64,000 nt of DNA, taken from the NCBI GenBank assembly GCA_903813345.2, contig CAIIXF020000005.1, forward strand, positions 34,291,375 to 34,355,374, written 5' to 3'. The first letter of the stretch is position 1. Every line of letters begins with the position of its first letter. This document shows positions 40,201 through 51,120 of the stretch, piece by piece. Both the position numbers and the translations under genes were made by a program. This stretch comes from Owenia fusiformis (taxonomy: Eukaryota > Annelida > Polychaeta > Sabellida > Oweniidae). Under the pieces are notes generated by a model. That model was not told the DNA's origin, searched no databases, and saw only the letters and a list, made by a program, of their open reading frames with translations.

Positions 40201-43200
40201 AAATAGTTTCATCTCACTTCTTCTAAAAGAGAACTTCATCGACATATTTAGTGCATGTATTATGCACCAGGATAATGATAGAAGCTACTCAGTAAACTAA
40301 GAAAAAATCCTAAAATAATGATGATCTGCAAAAATTTTCCATATCTGCAAAAAATTCGAAATTGTTTAATCATTGTACAAATAACTGTAATCACCAAGGT
40401 ATTAAGAATAGGAATTACAACTTCATGTCGGGTACATTTTGTAGTTAAAGCATCTTTTTGAAGTGACATGTTGTAGTTATTACAAGTTAATATCAAACCC
40501 CTAAAAATCATTAAAATGATGAAAGCTTCTCATCTAGGTAGATTCTCTTCAACCACTTACCAACCTTAGAGGGTACAGCGTCCTGGGATAACTTATATAA
40601 ATGTACATATACACAGTAGAATCTGTCTTAGTGAACACCTCTCTCTGGTGAATACCCGTCTCTAGTAGATACTAGCCCCGACCCGAAGAATATCTGACCC
40701 GTGACACCTCTAGTAGACACCCTTCCTCCACACATACTCCACTTACTCTATACATTACCGAGGCTATAGTGAACACCTACAAAGTCCAACACCAAACAAT
40801 TTTTCTTGGGAAAATTTGTTTACTATTCAGGTTTTACTGTATTACTTTAGACCCCAACAGTGTTAGTCTAACCAGCAACAACCTTGAAAATGTTACCAAA
40901 TGTTTCTCAAATGTTAATCTCTCTCAATCAAGAATCATCAAGTCCCTAACCATAGGGTTCTTAAAGAAACTCCATGCTCAAATCTTACTCTACATGGAGG
41001 GTGTGCAGAGGGGGGGGGGGGAGACATTTTAGATACTTGACATTAGGCTATCAGAGAGCTCTTTTATATTTGATTAAGCCACGCTTGATTCTTCCATGGG
41101 ACAGTGATTCTAGAAATCTATACTGGACTACATATTTGCCTGCTTTATCTATAAACATAAATATAGTGTGGGATATTACTTTTCAATGTTCTGTTTTTAT
41201 TGATCGAGCTAAAACGAAGTTCCCATGAGGTAACACATTGTCCAAACCTGTGCAAAATGTTACTCCTATACAGCATGATGTCTAATTATCTCTCAATATT
41301 TTTCTTACAAATTGTGAACTTCAAAGGGTCGTAATTCTTGAATTCCATAGATGATAGACAATAGTGCTTATTTTTCATATATTCAACTCTACGTTTTTCT
41401 TAATTTAGAATTTTTTATTAGGAGTAGCATGGTTGCAAGATAATATGTATCGCAATATTCACAGTCGTTTCTGACAATATGCTTTTAGAATCAATTTAGT
41501 TGTTCATTCCCCACTCAGAGACAATACATCATGAAATAATCTTTCTGCAAATCATTGAATTTGCAGTTGTTTAAATTAACAAGAAGGGGTTACTTGAAAT
41601 TATTTATGTATAATTAATATACAATGGGTTTTATCAAGGGGATGTTTTGCTTTATTGAATAGATTATGTCTGATTTGATTATGACTGATTTTACAGGGCT
41701 GCCACAAACAGGGAAAAGTCAGAGAAACCAAAATGGAAATTTTACAATGAGAGGAAAATAAATGGAATTTGAAATAAGTGAAATGAGTGGGCGCGGGCCG
41801 ATGAATCAGAGCAAATGTGACCCAGGCATAAAAGGGTTGTTTGGTCTCAAAAATAAAATGTTTTCAAAAAGGATATGAAGCAATCAATGCTTGGCATCAT
41901 TTAGATAGTGACATACAGTAAAAGACTCCAAACTTTTAGTTTAATATATAGTTATATATATCTATAGTTATTACAGTTGATCTTAAAATACATCATCAAA
42001 TATTTGATTTCAATATCAAAATTATCTCTATCACAGGAAATAATGAAACCACAGATTATATACATCTATTTTAAACCAATGAGTGTAGAATGCCATAAAT
42101 TACTACTCAAAGTTTTTTTTGGATCTCTCATCAAAATACTACCAGAAGGTTAAGAACTAAACTTTACCCTCAGATCTCAAGGCATCTTTCAAGACCTACT
42201 TTAAAATACTTTAAAATACTGTGTTTAGATATTTGTGTATTAAGAATCTGTACACTTAAAAAACAATTTATTTTTGAAAATGTATATCTTCCAGATAAGA
42301 TGGAGTGTATCATATAGACTCAAGCATAAAGTATGCAGAATAGTGTGAAATGGGGGCATGAAATAGTATAGAATATTTGGATTATGTAAAAAGGAATGTG
42401 TAAGGTGCCATCCTAAAAATATATGTCTGGATGATGATGGTCTAAAAATAATAAATATGATATAAATATGCATCTTTGAATGCCAAGGTTGTATAGAAGT
42501 TGGAGCAATTTGAAACTTTGAGAAGCAGTCTGCTAAAAATAAAGAATTTGAAATATAACCATCCATACCCCGTACCCCCTCTGGACCCTCTAAACATACT
42601 CTAGATGAGAATCATGAGATATCTAATTGAAGGCAAAGAGTATTGATCTAATTTTTATTTATGTATACTCAATCACTTGAACTTGAGAGAATAGAAATGA
42701 TTTGGGTGTAATTTGGGTTGGTCAAAAGTGACCTCTATTTGATGAAGTTAACATATTTTTGTGTTCAGAAATTAGGAATATGATGCAAAATAGAGAATAC
42801 GAAATATTACCAATCATGCCTTACCCTCTCCCGTACCTAAATAAACATCCCTCAGGAAATCAGGGGAATCGCTTGAAATATGACCGAAGGAACAAAACTT
42901 ATTGTTTTGAATTTATTATTGTACATATACCATCACTGAGAAATGGCACAAGTAGATGCAGTCTCATGTTTTTTGTGTTTTCATCATAAATAAATGTTAA
43001 ATGACTCAATTTAGTTAGATAGATGAAATAAAAAATGTGCTTTGGGGCATATTGTGAAATAGGTGATGAGATGTTTAATTGAAAATGTGATTATATTTTC
43101 AACATCCAATAAATATGCAATCTATTTAATAAGGCCTTTAATCAGAGACTGACATTAATTTCACAACCATGGTAACATTAATAAAAGTTTATGGAAGCTG

Positions 43201-46200
43201 CGTTTGAGATTATTGAGATATTTTCAGCATAAACAATATAAACAGTATGTAGTAACCAAAGGGTAGTATGACTAGATAATATGGTGCTCTTTTAACAGAC
43301 CCATCAGCCAACCCCACCCCCACCAGAGGATCTAGACGGGGGCGTGATAGGCGCATGCCCCCCTTAAAAAGTCAGAAAATTCGCGTTTTGCCTCATCGCT
43401 TTTTACAAAATTTGACTTTTTCGCTCACATTTATTATCACACGCCCCCCTCCCCCCCAACACAAAATCCTGGATCCACCCATGACCCCCCCCCCCTTTAT
43501 TGGCACCATCTCTTAGACTAGTAGTCGCTATGACACTGAAGTTGATGACAGGATTTCAAAAGGGAGTTCAAAAAATCATTTTAAATATTTTGTTATTCCA
43601 ACAAAATTGTTTTAACATATATTATGCAAAGCTTTAGATCAGGGCTATTATTATTTGGATGGGGGCTATCATTATTTTGATTAGGCTATTATCATTTGGA
43701 TTAGGCTCCGATTAGGCTATTCATCCTCTGCTCCAGCATGTAGACAATGCCACATTTCAAAGCATTATGAGTATAGTTTATGAAATGAATCCTTCTCTAC
43801 AAAATTTGGTGATCAAACAATTGATGGCCTGTACTTATGTATTAAGTTATTAGACACAACAAAAGACTTGAACTAGAAATGCAGACAATACTTGAAATAC
43901 TTAAAATTCAGACACTGGTAAGGCCATCAAGTTATAAGTACAATACTATAAATTAACTATTAACTTTGGATTTTCTTTTGATTTTTACAACATTGCCTTA
44001 GGTTCATGTATATGTAATAAGTGTAAGCAGATCAATATAAGTATATTGACTATATACATTCTGCATATTTGATTTGTTGATTTAATATAACAAAAATATT
44101 TGATCTTAGCTATTTAGGATTGCCAAGGTATGAGGATTGAAAATCAAACTGGTAAATGAGTATGGAACTTAGCCAGCAGGATAAATTATGAATATATTCA
44201 AAATTCAATTCAATTCAATTTAGCTTCATTTCCTTATATAGTATTGATACCATAATTGAAACCAGCAGAACATATTTGTCAATAGAGCCAGTTACAAAAG
44301 TTGAACAAAAAATCTACAAGCATTCAAAATCCAGCACCATATGACAAACACTACAATGTGGAAACTATATCATGGAAAGGGTTGTCTACAATCGAAATAC
44401 TGTATTCTGGTCAAATCAGTTTGATAAGTTAAACAAACATAACACCCAAACAACAAATTAAAGAATTCAAACACAAGCAACTGTCAACACAAACCCCCCC
44501 TGTTCTAAATGAAGCCATATGTGTGAAACTCTTGTCTCGCCCAGTTTCACACCAAATAATTGTTTTCTGGTGTTTCTATGCAACGAAACATGTTGACTTA
44601 AAAATTTCTTTATTACACTATTTCTTGGTACGTTCCTTTGCTTAACAGCTCTGCATGTAAGGGTTTAGTAACCAGAACAATGTTTTTCAAAATAACTCTT
44701 CTATATTTTGTGCAGTAGAATTCAGTATGGGAAATGCGTTCCTGTTTAACATATCATTCTCACCCACGCCTCCCATACTCCTAAAACTTTCTCTATAGAT
44801 ATGCATCCAAAAATTATAATTTAAGCAGTAGGTTTAATCATACAAGAAAAACATTTGGCTAAAATATGTGAAATATACATTTTCAGTATGTTAAAATATA
44901 AAGATAGCAACTTAGTTATAAATAATCTGTTTGGTGCCCTCTAAAAACATACTGGGTAAAAATAGAGTACTTTTTTACCTCATGATAAATGACTGCCTTC
45001 AACATTGGTAGAAAAATATATACATTGTTTCTTTATGCTTGATTTTTGCAATTTAAGAATATATTCTGCATTTATATACATGCATATTTCTAAATCTTAA
45101 AAGTTCAATTCAATATTCGTCATGTAATTCTTTAAATTATAAATATTTTTGACAAATTTGAACAATGATAGAATGGCTGGTACAAAAATCAGGTGAAATG
45201 TGAAGTGTATCTACTGGAGTAAACTTGATGGAAATATTATCAGAAGAAGCCAAAAGAGTTCACTGCATCTTAGGCTTGCAAAGAAACACATGTTTCTGGA
45301 TATTCTATGAGTAAATGTGGCTTTACATCTATGAGAATGAAGCCACTGAAGTATTTTGGGGATGTCATTTTACTTCCAGAAAATGATGGCAGACTACTTA
45401 AGTAATTTCCCAGAGGAACTGGAAGACTGTCTTATAGTTTTCCAGTTTCTTATTTTAACCCGCATACTGACAATTTGAACAATACAGTAATATAGATTCT
45501 TGTATTGTGTACTAGAAATGTGACTTTATTATAACCCACATCATTTGCTTTCTTAGTCTTGAGATGTCTTTCAAGTCACAAGACCATGTGACGAGTATCA
45601 GAATTGAAATTTCTTACTAGAAAGACCCAGATTTGATAACCATACCACACACTTACACCATTGGGAAAAAGATGCTTTTTTCATCATGTTCATATTTCTG
45701 TTATTATCTGAATGAAGATATTATTAGCGGAAATAGATTAAATAGTGCTGGCATTTAACTAAACACATTGGAATCAAATGTCACAGGTGGGAAAATATTG
45801 AATATACTGTACATTCCATCTACCCTGAATTTTCAGAGCCAACCTAACCTCTGACAAATATTCTAAATTAAAAATATTAAATAATTTTTCAATTGTGATG
45901 CTGAAGAAATCTTTCAATTTCAAGTGTGGCTTTCAATATATGACTTTTATGGAAGTGTGAATGTGAAATAAGTGTGAGCAACACGTTTAAAAGCGAAAAT
46001 TCATGATTTTTTGTGATACATTCTGATCAGATATAGATTGATCAAAGAATTAACTCTCATTCAAAGAGCACTGATAGGACTGAGCTCTTAAATTCAAAAG
46101 TATCTTGTGTCCAAGTAAATCGTATATTTTTTAACACATTCTGTCTTTTTTACTGTCCTGTTCCCCTTTCTAGGAGTTGTATGTACTTTTAGAGAATATG

Positions 46201-48518
46201 ATCATCTAGATCCTGATGTGCTAGACTTTAACATTCACAATACTGTCCTGTTTGATTAAAATTGAAAAACTGACATCCAGGGTATTATTTGTTTTCAGAG
46301 TCAGCTTAACCCTAAATAATATTTACTTTCAACACCATCATAATTCACCATATAACTTTTTATGTGGTGATTGAACTCATTCTGATTTATGTCCCCCTTT
46401 AAATCTAAAGCTTGTGAGAGTTGTCTCTTTTATAGGATAGTATAGACTGTACATAGACTGTACTGTAGATGTTTGATCTACAATCAATAATCAGAGATCT
46501 TTTAGCAATTTCAAGTACAATTGCTTGTCTACTTAGGAGATTTTCTTATATATTAAAAGTTTAACTGGATTTTCTAAGCAATTTAATAATTTCAGTGATA
46601 TCCTTAAGATTTTTCTTAGCATAGAGATTCATGCTTTAACTGTTTAAAATATCTCTAATTCGATCATTTTGGGAGTGTGAAAAAAGATTTTCAATCAATG
46701 GGGTAGAATATAATTTGACTGGAGATATGACTATAAGTTATGATTCCCACCTCTGGGACAACTACTTTATAAGTAGTCAACTGGCCAAAAACATTTTAAG
46801 ATGAAAATGAACTTGTAAAAGAATTTGTTTACCTTTAATGAAAGTGAAGAATTTCATTTAGTGTTTTCATAAACCAATATTTAGCATGTGTTTTGGCATG
46901 TTGACATAATGATGACAAGTTATAGAATGTGTTATAGGCAGACCGTTATCTGAAATCCAAATTTTACTGAGAAAAAATGAAAAGGGAAGATATTTAATTG
47001 TCTATGGTTCTAGCCAGGATAAAGATACCAGTTCTTCAACTCGACAATGGGAAGAACTGCTCTACCTAAGTGACTAATATGTCATGATATGACATCTAGA
47101 GTCGATAAAATATATATTTAAGCTGTTCTATAAACATTGACTTTGTTCTGGAAAGTTCGCCTACTTCAGACATAAATAAAAACAGTTCTTTGAAATAAGC
47201 CATATTTTTACATCCTGTTTTTAAAGTCTAACCACTTACAAGTGCATTAAGACGTATGACATTTCATTGACAGTATATCTCATTACATATAACAGCTGAT
47301 GGGCTCTCTCATTGTAGGACATGTTTACACTTGGTATTTGCACTTAGTAAGTGTATAGATTCTGGGTCAAACTTAGTACTATCTCATAGAGTTATGAAAT
47401 GTGATATAAGCTAAGATATGATATGCTATACAAGAAATTTGCTTTCTTGAGTGAATCCATAAAAATCATGAAGCATTTTTCATAACATCTCTTATCTTTG
47501 AAGGAGTAGCATCAATGTCAATTGACCATACTTTATCTGGAGTTGGGCATATGGCCTTTGCGTGGTCTACAAGTCTCCTTATCAATGATTTTATCAGAAC
47601 AATATACATGTACTACCCCATGTAATGAGCCTTCACTGTCTCATGGTCAAACTATTAGAGATCTAGATAATCACTTAGGGCCATTTTGGGTCCAGTTGTC
47701 TAAATATATTTCACATGCAATTTAGATTATTATTATCATTCATTCTTGCTGACCTCCAGCCTGATTTTTCATGACACCATAAAATATTGAGAACAGTATG
47801 GGACATCATGATAATTTTAGTCTCCATCACCAGTTTTAATCATCAATGTCCATTAACTCTAACACAATTAAGTGTGTAACCATTACTACTTATAAATGGA
47901 TTTTGACAACATTACTTAATATAATTGGAAATTTGGCATTTGTCACAGCTTGGGTCGTGACAACAGTCGGTCAACTGGAAAAATATTTACCATTTAGTAG
48001 TTCAAGATTTTCACTGATGTGTTACTGGAATATTATCCAATATAAATTTATGATGAAAATAATCATATGTTAGTCAGTGAAATTAATATTATCGTCACCC
48101 CCATTGCACCAGTCAAGAAGTATACCTAATTTGATCTGCATGAAGAAGACACACCCCTCCCTCCTAACACATGATTCATGGAAAATGTAAACAAAGTCCT
48201 ACCTCCATGTTTTAAAGATGGTCCCGCTTCGATCGGTATCACTAATAGTGGAAAAATACCACTTAGACCCACTAAGATAGCTCCTGCTATAGAATACATC
48301 CATGTTGTATATACAGTGTTTGTATTTTCCATATATGTTGAGTCTGGATTCAATCCATGAAGATGCGTCGAGCCGTCCATTGAAGTTGAAGATCCAGACG
48401 GGTGAAGTTTCGAACTCACTTTACCACTCGATACCTTCGCTCTGTGTATCTCTGCGCTACTTATACTGATAGCGAGATAAAGAATGCACACTTGGACAAC
48501 AATTGGTTGTCTTCCCAT
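16189..48518 (-). CDS. SLC39A13: ZIP13 zinc transporter gene, at least 8 coding exons
   Basis: ZIP13 moves zinc from Golgi or vesicle lumen to cytosol. Eight exons splice in one frame to 401 codons: 48518-48203, 28200-28096, 22913-22801, 22549-22253, 19165-19076, 18697-18584, 17431-17362 and 16288-16189. Features in order: a hydrophobic signal-like start (residues 1-22), TM1 ([20 protein letters not shown]), TM2 ([20 protein letters not shown]), TM3 ([15 protein letters not shown]), an acidic and Asn/Ser/Thr-rich loop (about 179-277), TM4 with D290-N-F-T-H294, TM5 with H319-E-V-P-H323-E324, then [11 protein letters not shown] and [29 protein letters not shown] and [10 protein letters not shown] match ZIP13 rather than other ZIPs. 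The loop lacks the usual His cluster. The final helix exon was not found (see findings). Confidence 0.9.
17362..17431 (-). CDS. SLC39A13: SLC39A13 exon 7 (TM6)
   Basis: 70 bases, acceptor TTTCAG, donor CGG|GTATGT. Encodes [20 protein letters not shown] followed by QSA, a Gly/Ala-rich helix as in ZIP13. Ends in phase 1. Confidence 0.82.
18111..18355. mobile_element. MITE, CTGTAAAACACA ends, intron 6
   Basis: Ends CTGTAAAACACACCGAATTT and AAATTTAATGTGTTTTACAG are inverted repeats with small differences, 245 bp apart. A TA precedes the left end, compatible with a Tc1/mariner-type insertion, but the right side does not show a clean TA. Confidence 0.55.
18584..18697 (-). CDS. SLC39A13: SLC39A13 exon 6 (TM5, HEVPHE site)
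   Basis: 114 bases, phase 0, acceptor TTTTAG, donor CAA|GTAAGT. Encodes [20 protein letters not shown] followed by [24 protein letters not shown] is the second metal-binding motif of the ZIP channel. Confidence 0.92.
19076..19165 (-). CDS. SLC39A13: SLC39A13 exon 5 (TM4, metal site)
   Basis: 90 bases, phase 0. Encodes [18 protein letters not shown] followed by [12 protein letters not shown]. The D-N-F-T-H of TM4 is the conserved metal-binding motif, intact. Confidence 0.9.
19908..20301. mobile_element. MITE family AAAGGACGATTCTC, copy 1 (intron 4 of SLC39A13)
   Basis: About 394 bp with 26-bp inverted ends starting AAAGGACGATTCTCGG. The interior is a diverged tandem pair of about 190 bp, each half containing GAAATATTACCCAAAT, GAAGCAGGGATAA and GCTCA. 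A second copy is at 36399-36793. No coding capacity. Confidence 0.75.
22253..22549 (-). CDS. SLC39A13: SLC39A13 exon 4 (variable loop)
   Basis: 297 bases, phase 0, acceptor TTTCAG, donor AAG|GTAAGG. Encodes [13 protein letters not shown], then Asn/Lys-rich sequence and a tandem of S-T-S-N-G-T-like hexapeptides with repeated N-x-T/S sequons, ending NPDSQIK. This is the TM3-TM4 loop, usually His-rich in ZIP proteins; here few histidines are present. The DNA under the repeat is an 18-21 bp minisatellite. Confidence 0.8.
22801..22913 (-). CDS. SLC39A13: SLC39A13 exon 3 (TM3)
   Basis: 113 bases, acceptor TTTCAG, donor GCA|GTAAGA. Encodes [19 protein letters not shown]... to FAKEGEFDA, corresponding to TM3 of ZIP13. 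It restores phase 0 after the two phase 1 junctions. Confidence 0.88.
23462..23816. mobile_element. TTAA-flanked MITE, copy 1
   Basis: 355 bp starting AGGTGCAACAA and ending TTGCCCCT, flanked by TTAA at 23458-23461 and 23817-23820. A TTAA duplication is the piggyBac hallmark. A 352-bp copy lies at 60956-61307, sharing GACCAGTGTCAAAATAT, CTTGAAGC or TTGAAGCTTTGAACTG, and AAAATAGGTATGTC. Confidence 0.75.
24395..25386. mobile_element. Foldback derivative of a mariner-like element
   Basis: Ends CAGGGTGTCTCAAAAAAATG and the complement of TTTTTTTGAGACACCCTA, flanked by TA. Inverted arms of about 350 bp (24395-24745 and 25040-25386) enclose about 300 bp. On the + strand 25039-25149 reads [20 protein letters not shown] followed by [12 protein letters not shown], resembling the C-terminus of mariner transposases, with SPYSPYLT just before it in another frame. 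The left arm carries the reverse of the same coding tail, so the element is two opposed transposase 3' ends, not an active copy. Confidence 0.7.
26138..26460. repeat. Tandem repeat, about 130 bp, 2.5 units
   Basis: ATACTTGGATGTGTTTGA starts three successive units at about 26138, 26261 and 26396; each continues with ACACAAAACAGGTATGCAGA-like sequence and CCTCAGGATAATCTTGATAT. It lies in intron 2 of SLC39A13. Confidence 0.75.
27731..28090 (-). repeat. Minisatellite derived from exon 2 end plus splice donor
   Basis: On the - strand, eight to nine degenerate units of 38-52 bp repeat the last bases of exon 2 (ATGGGAGCACATAGACAGAG) and the following donor region. Donor-like GT is kept in about five units (near 28044, 27959, 27918, 27881 and 27794) and lost in the others. 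The unit nearest the exon is still in frame with it. See findings. Confidence 0.75.
28096..28200 (-). CDS. SLC39A13: SLC39A13 exon 2 (TM2)
   Basis: 105 bases between TTTCAG and GAG|GTAAGA, phase 1 at both ends. Encodes [16 protein letters not shown]... through [12 protein letters not shown], the strongly conserved TM2 of ZIP13. Its 3' end and donor site are repeated downstream in the intron (27731-28090). Confidence 0.9.
28425..28527. repeat. 103-bp hairpin MITE
   Basis: Near-perfect palindrome starting CAGGTATTATATTGA and ending TCAATATAATACCTG, with arms of about 44 bp and a short centre around AAGCTTTCAGAAAATG. An open frame of 123 codons runs through it on the + strand, but it reads the palindrome and is not considered a gene. 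Confidence 0.7.
28700..30340. other. Intron 1 of SLC39A13, no feature recognised
   Basis: AT-rich sequence with no exon-like frame, no long repeat and no RNA gene that I could recognise on either strand. Confidence 0.5.
30350..30481. repeat. 132-bp full palindrome
   Basis: TATGCACTTGGAGGTTTTGG on the left and its complement at 30461-30480 on the right extend into arms of about 50 bp; the centre also folds (CTTCCC with GGGAAG). Related GGAGGTTTGGGATACGGGG sequence occurs at 33839-33860. Confidence 0.75.
30823..30849. repeat. Short GC-rich hairpin
   Basis: GCGGGCAGAT and ATCTGCCCGC flank ATACTAC. A degenerate relative, GCGAGCAGATACTGTATACT with TATCTGCCCACTC, lies at 26483-26516, so it is a repeat family rather than a lone hairpin. 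Confidence 0.6.
31418..31560. repeat. Palindrome inside the foldback element
   Basis: AAAAATATCACTTATATCCA at 31436 is complemented at 31523-31542; the arms extend outward through CCTATGG and CCTATAG. The centre contains GCGAGTGAGCGCAGCGA, matched by CACGAGTGAGCGTAGCGAG in the neighbouring palindrome near 31074. Confidence 0.65.
31741..33600 (-). pseudogene. Degraded LINE, Jockey/CR1-like reverse transcriptase
   Basis: Reading on the - strand from about 33536: [15 protein letters not shown], then [69 protein letters not shown] and the catalytic [11 protein letters not shown], down to 32763. After a frameshift the thumb region continues ([20 protein letters not shown]), a second shift follows, and 32590-32024 encodes the conserved C-terminal part ([12 protein letters not shown] ... 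[14 protein letters not shown]). The 3' end has an ATTGAATTGAATT-type tail near 31741-31765. It is 5'-truncated, with frame breaks, and not functional. Confidence 0.85.
34330..35492. mobile_element. DNA element with repeated-unit inverted ends
   Basis: Both ends are short tandem arrays of CCAGTTGTCCGAAAC units (about four on the left, 34330-34395; five on the right in the opposite sense, 35425-35492). The flanks GGGGTCAAT (34321-34329) and GGTGTCAAT (35493-35501) look like a slightly diverged 8-9 bp target duplication. The 1.03 kb interior is AT-rich and has no open frame of note. Confidence 0.7.
35502..40600. other. Intron 1 of SLC39A13, mostly unique AT-rich sequence
   Basis: Apart from the MITE at 36399-36793, I see only minor features: AGGTCA half-site clusters at 37895-37980, a poly-G run near 38975, a 16-bp tandem pair at 39238-39270 (AGGTATTCAGTAGAAA) and a TTTCCGGAGTCTAA-like cluster at 39390-39490. 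No exon recognised. Confidence 0.5.
36399..36793. mobile_element. MITE family AAAGGACGATTCTC, copy 2 (intron 1 of SLC39A13)
   Basis: The same element as 19908-20301, in the same orientation, with the same inverted ends and internal duplication, differing by scattered substitutions. Confidence 0.75.
40616..40842. mobile_element. Small DNA transposon remnant, CAGTARAAYCTG ends
   Basis: Starts CAGTAGAATCTGTCTTAGTG and ends CAGGTTTTACTG next to TA. Internal GTGAACACC and AGTAGACACC are repeated. The same end type appears at 57832 (CAGTGAAACCTGTCTAAATG), suggesting a pogo or Tc1-like family. No coding sequence. Confidence 0.5.
40850..48120. other. Intron 1 of SLC39A13, no gene
   Basis: AT-rich sequence without convincing exons. 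It contains G and C homopolymer runs (41011-41021; 43440-43496), a C-rich repeat at 43320-43500 with GGATCTAGACGGGGGCG and ACGCCCCCCTCC in opposition, and a possible LINE 3' tail at 44203. Confidence 0.5.
44203..44260 (-). mobile_element. Possible LINE 3' tail
   Basis: ATTCAATTCAATTCAATTTA then TCATTTCCTTATATAGTA resembles the 3' end of the LINE at 31741 (ATTCAATTCAATTAAATTCA, then TCATATTTCTTATATAATA). No coding part is recognisable beyond it. Confidence 0.35.
48203..48518 (-). CDS. SLC39A13: SLC39A13 exon 1 (start, signal segment, TM1)
   Basis: 316 coding bases from ATG to GGAG|GTAGGA. Encodes a signal-like N-terminus ([18 protein letters not shown]), a Ser/Thr-rich luminal segment of about 50 residues, and TM1 followed by [12 protein letters not shown]. 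The methionine is followed at once by a hydrophobic stretch, supporting this start. The splice ends in phase 1. Confidence 0.85.
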
Positions 48519-48899
48519 TGTGATAAACTGTCAGACACTTGATAACTAGTCAACTTTGATCGCGCATCTTCGATGTGTTTGGTACGTACGTTGAACTCTG
48601 ACCTTGAACTTAAAGATGGCGCATTATTTTCTGGTTCTTCACGTAGGCAGTTTTATTACAAACTCTGATGTTATCTGTCATCTGTTTAAGAATTCGTGAA
48701 TTCACTTTCAAATAATAAGAGTATATATAATATTGGTATTATTACAGGACTAAAATTATATTGAATAAGTAATAAAGAGAAAAGACATAATTATACGAAA
48801 CATTTAGAAGAATCCACTACTAGCTATAGCAGACAATTTCTAAATTGGAAAAGTTTTGAAGTTACTAGCTCCGGAAAAAGTTAAATAAATCGATGGAAA
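48519..48899. promoter_or_regulatory. Likely SLC39A13 promoter region, possibly bidirectional
   Basis: The 380 bp upstream of the SLC39A13 start is inferred to hold its promoter. A possible start in the other direction is at 48900 (ATGGCTCGGAGG; frame of 56 codons beginning MARRPSIFNVCGDMSSSHYA). No TATA box or initiator stands out, so this is positional inference only. Confidence 0.35.
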
Positions 48900-50809
48900 A
48901 TGGCTCGGAGGCCTTCTATTTTCAATGTTTGTGGAGACATGTCATCTTCACATTATGCTGAACATGCGACACAACAGCACAGACCCAGCGTTTATTCCTT
49001 ATCCAGCATTCAATACAGCCTTGTGGTCAGAATTTGGAAATACTTTAGCATGGGTTTGGAATGGAAGTGATACTAAAATATCTTCAAATGTTACAAGACA
49101 GAGACATATAGTTTGATAGTGCATTATGTAGAGATCTTAGGTACAGTATTAACTACTTAGATGTTACTAGTATAAACTAATATTGTTTTCAAATGTATCT
49201 CCTGTACCTGGCATCTATACTACATTTGTGTATGAGATTTTTGATTATTCATTGAAATTCTGGATTTCTAAAAAATATATGGGAGATTTGAAGTTTCAGA
49301 AAAAATTCAAAGTTGAGAAACAATATCAAGATTAACGGTACAAAAAGCTGGGTTTCAGCTCATTAAAAGATTTTATAGAATATTATCAAAATTTATTAGA
49401 CATTGCATGGCCTTTCAACTAGAAATTGAAAGCCCATGGACATTGATACGACATTCAAATGCTGAAGTGTTCATTTATCTTTGCTTGCAATTAGACATGA
49501 TATGCTTTGTATTCACTAATGAAATAATATTAAATTTGAAAAAAATCAGAAACTTGGAAGTTCCTCAAATAATGAAATTTCTGACAAAAATGTTCAGGAA
49601 AAAATTTAGGTAAGCACCAAAACTATCCGACAAAATGAAGGAAACATCCCATATGTAGTTTTACAATGCTAGGTTTTGCAATAAATTTCACAATACTGTA
49701 ATAAACATTCAAGATGGAATGCTTGGAATGGTTTTTGATGCATGTTTTTCCTTCAAATGGTTTGCATCATGTTTGACTTAAAGCTGTGTTATAGGCAACC
49801 AAGATGTAACAATATTGTTAACACTATTTCAAAGGTTCTTACAGAACATCAATCAAAATCCAATACATATTGAAATTCATGTGGCCCTGCGTTAGGTTTT
49901 TCATCAAAGATTTAGCTAGTGACAATGATGTGTCAGTTACTTGTACTTTATATTATATGATGAGATGCCTTTCATATCTTCCTTGCAGGAGAGATAAAAC
50001 ATATGTAATAGCAATGGATCATGTAGTTTAGTCTCTATTATAAAAATGTTTTATCTGTTAGAGCACACATTTGGCAGTAAAGCAAGATGCAATTTATCTC
50101 AAGACTGATGTCTGTTGTGAGAAATTCTGCTTCCATGAGCTGTTAATTTTCATTGCAAATCTCTCACAGAGCCCATATATGAACTAATGAGAAAACAGCA
50201 GGCCCATAGCCAGCTCGCCAAGAGGGAATGGGGTTTACTTTAAAATATACTAGGGGGTTCACTTAAGACAATTTTGGTCCAAAATCACTTAAAAAGTTCT
50301 AGGAATGGTTCTTTGGGTCCCCCCTGGTTGTGGACCTGCATAGCCTCTATCATCTTATATTTTAGAAATAGGTTACTTATGTCGATAGTTTCCATTTTAA
50401 ACTTCACCTTAAAATGATGTAGCACTATAATTTTTGGGTAACCTTGATATATGAGTGATTCATGTTACAATCTATCTTGTATTTTCACCTATTTACTAGA
50501 CATATTTGTTTTTTATTAGAAGTAGTGAGTATAGTAACTCTATTTGCCTATGTAATGCTCTTAGTTGTATTTAGTCAGTTCAGGTCAAATGATTTCCTGC
50601 TGCATGAATATTTGAAGCAGATGTAATCCTCTGATATGATTACTTCTAGGTCAGGGCAACACCTGGGATTTGGGATACCCAGAAACTTAAGAAGAGGAGA
50701 TAGGGAAAACTCATTGATAAGGCCCATCTTGTTATGATCATTACACAAAATTAGTTCAAGATTTATGATTTTTAAAAGCAGTTTTTCGGAGTTCTTTGAA
50801 CTCCCTGAT

Positions 50810-51120
50810 GTTGCTCATCATCGTGCTTTTTGATGCTATACATTGTGCTTTCTGATATTGTTCTTTTGTTGTATAATGTTGTTCATTATGCTTTCTGATG
50901 TTGTTCATTGTGCTTTTTGCCTTTGGTATTGTTCATTGTGCTTTCTGATGTTGGACATTGTGCTTTCTGATGCTATACATTGAGCTTTCTGATTTTGTTC
51001 TTTGTGTTATATGATGTTGTTCTGATGTTGTTCATTTTACTTTCTAATGCTGTTCATTGCACTTTCTGATGTTCATTGTGCTACTTTCTGGTGTTCACTG
51101 TACTTTCTATACTGGTCATG
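50810..51120. repeat. Degenerate minisatellite, GTTCATTGTGCTTTCTGATG
   Basis: About 12 imperfect units of 20-27 bp based on TTGTTCATTGTGCTTTCTGA. The motif TGCTTTTTGATG is shared with the array at 58628-58745. Confidence 0.7.

Noticed and set aside
48925-49116. 63-codon frame with ALWSEFGNTLAWVW considered as a gene
   Set aside because: No upstream in-frame start context, no clear donor and no family recognised; kept only as part of the possible divergent first exon.
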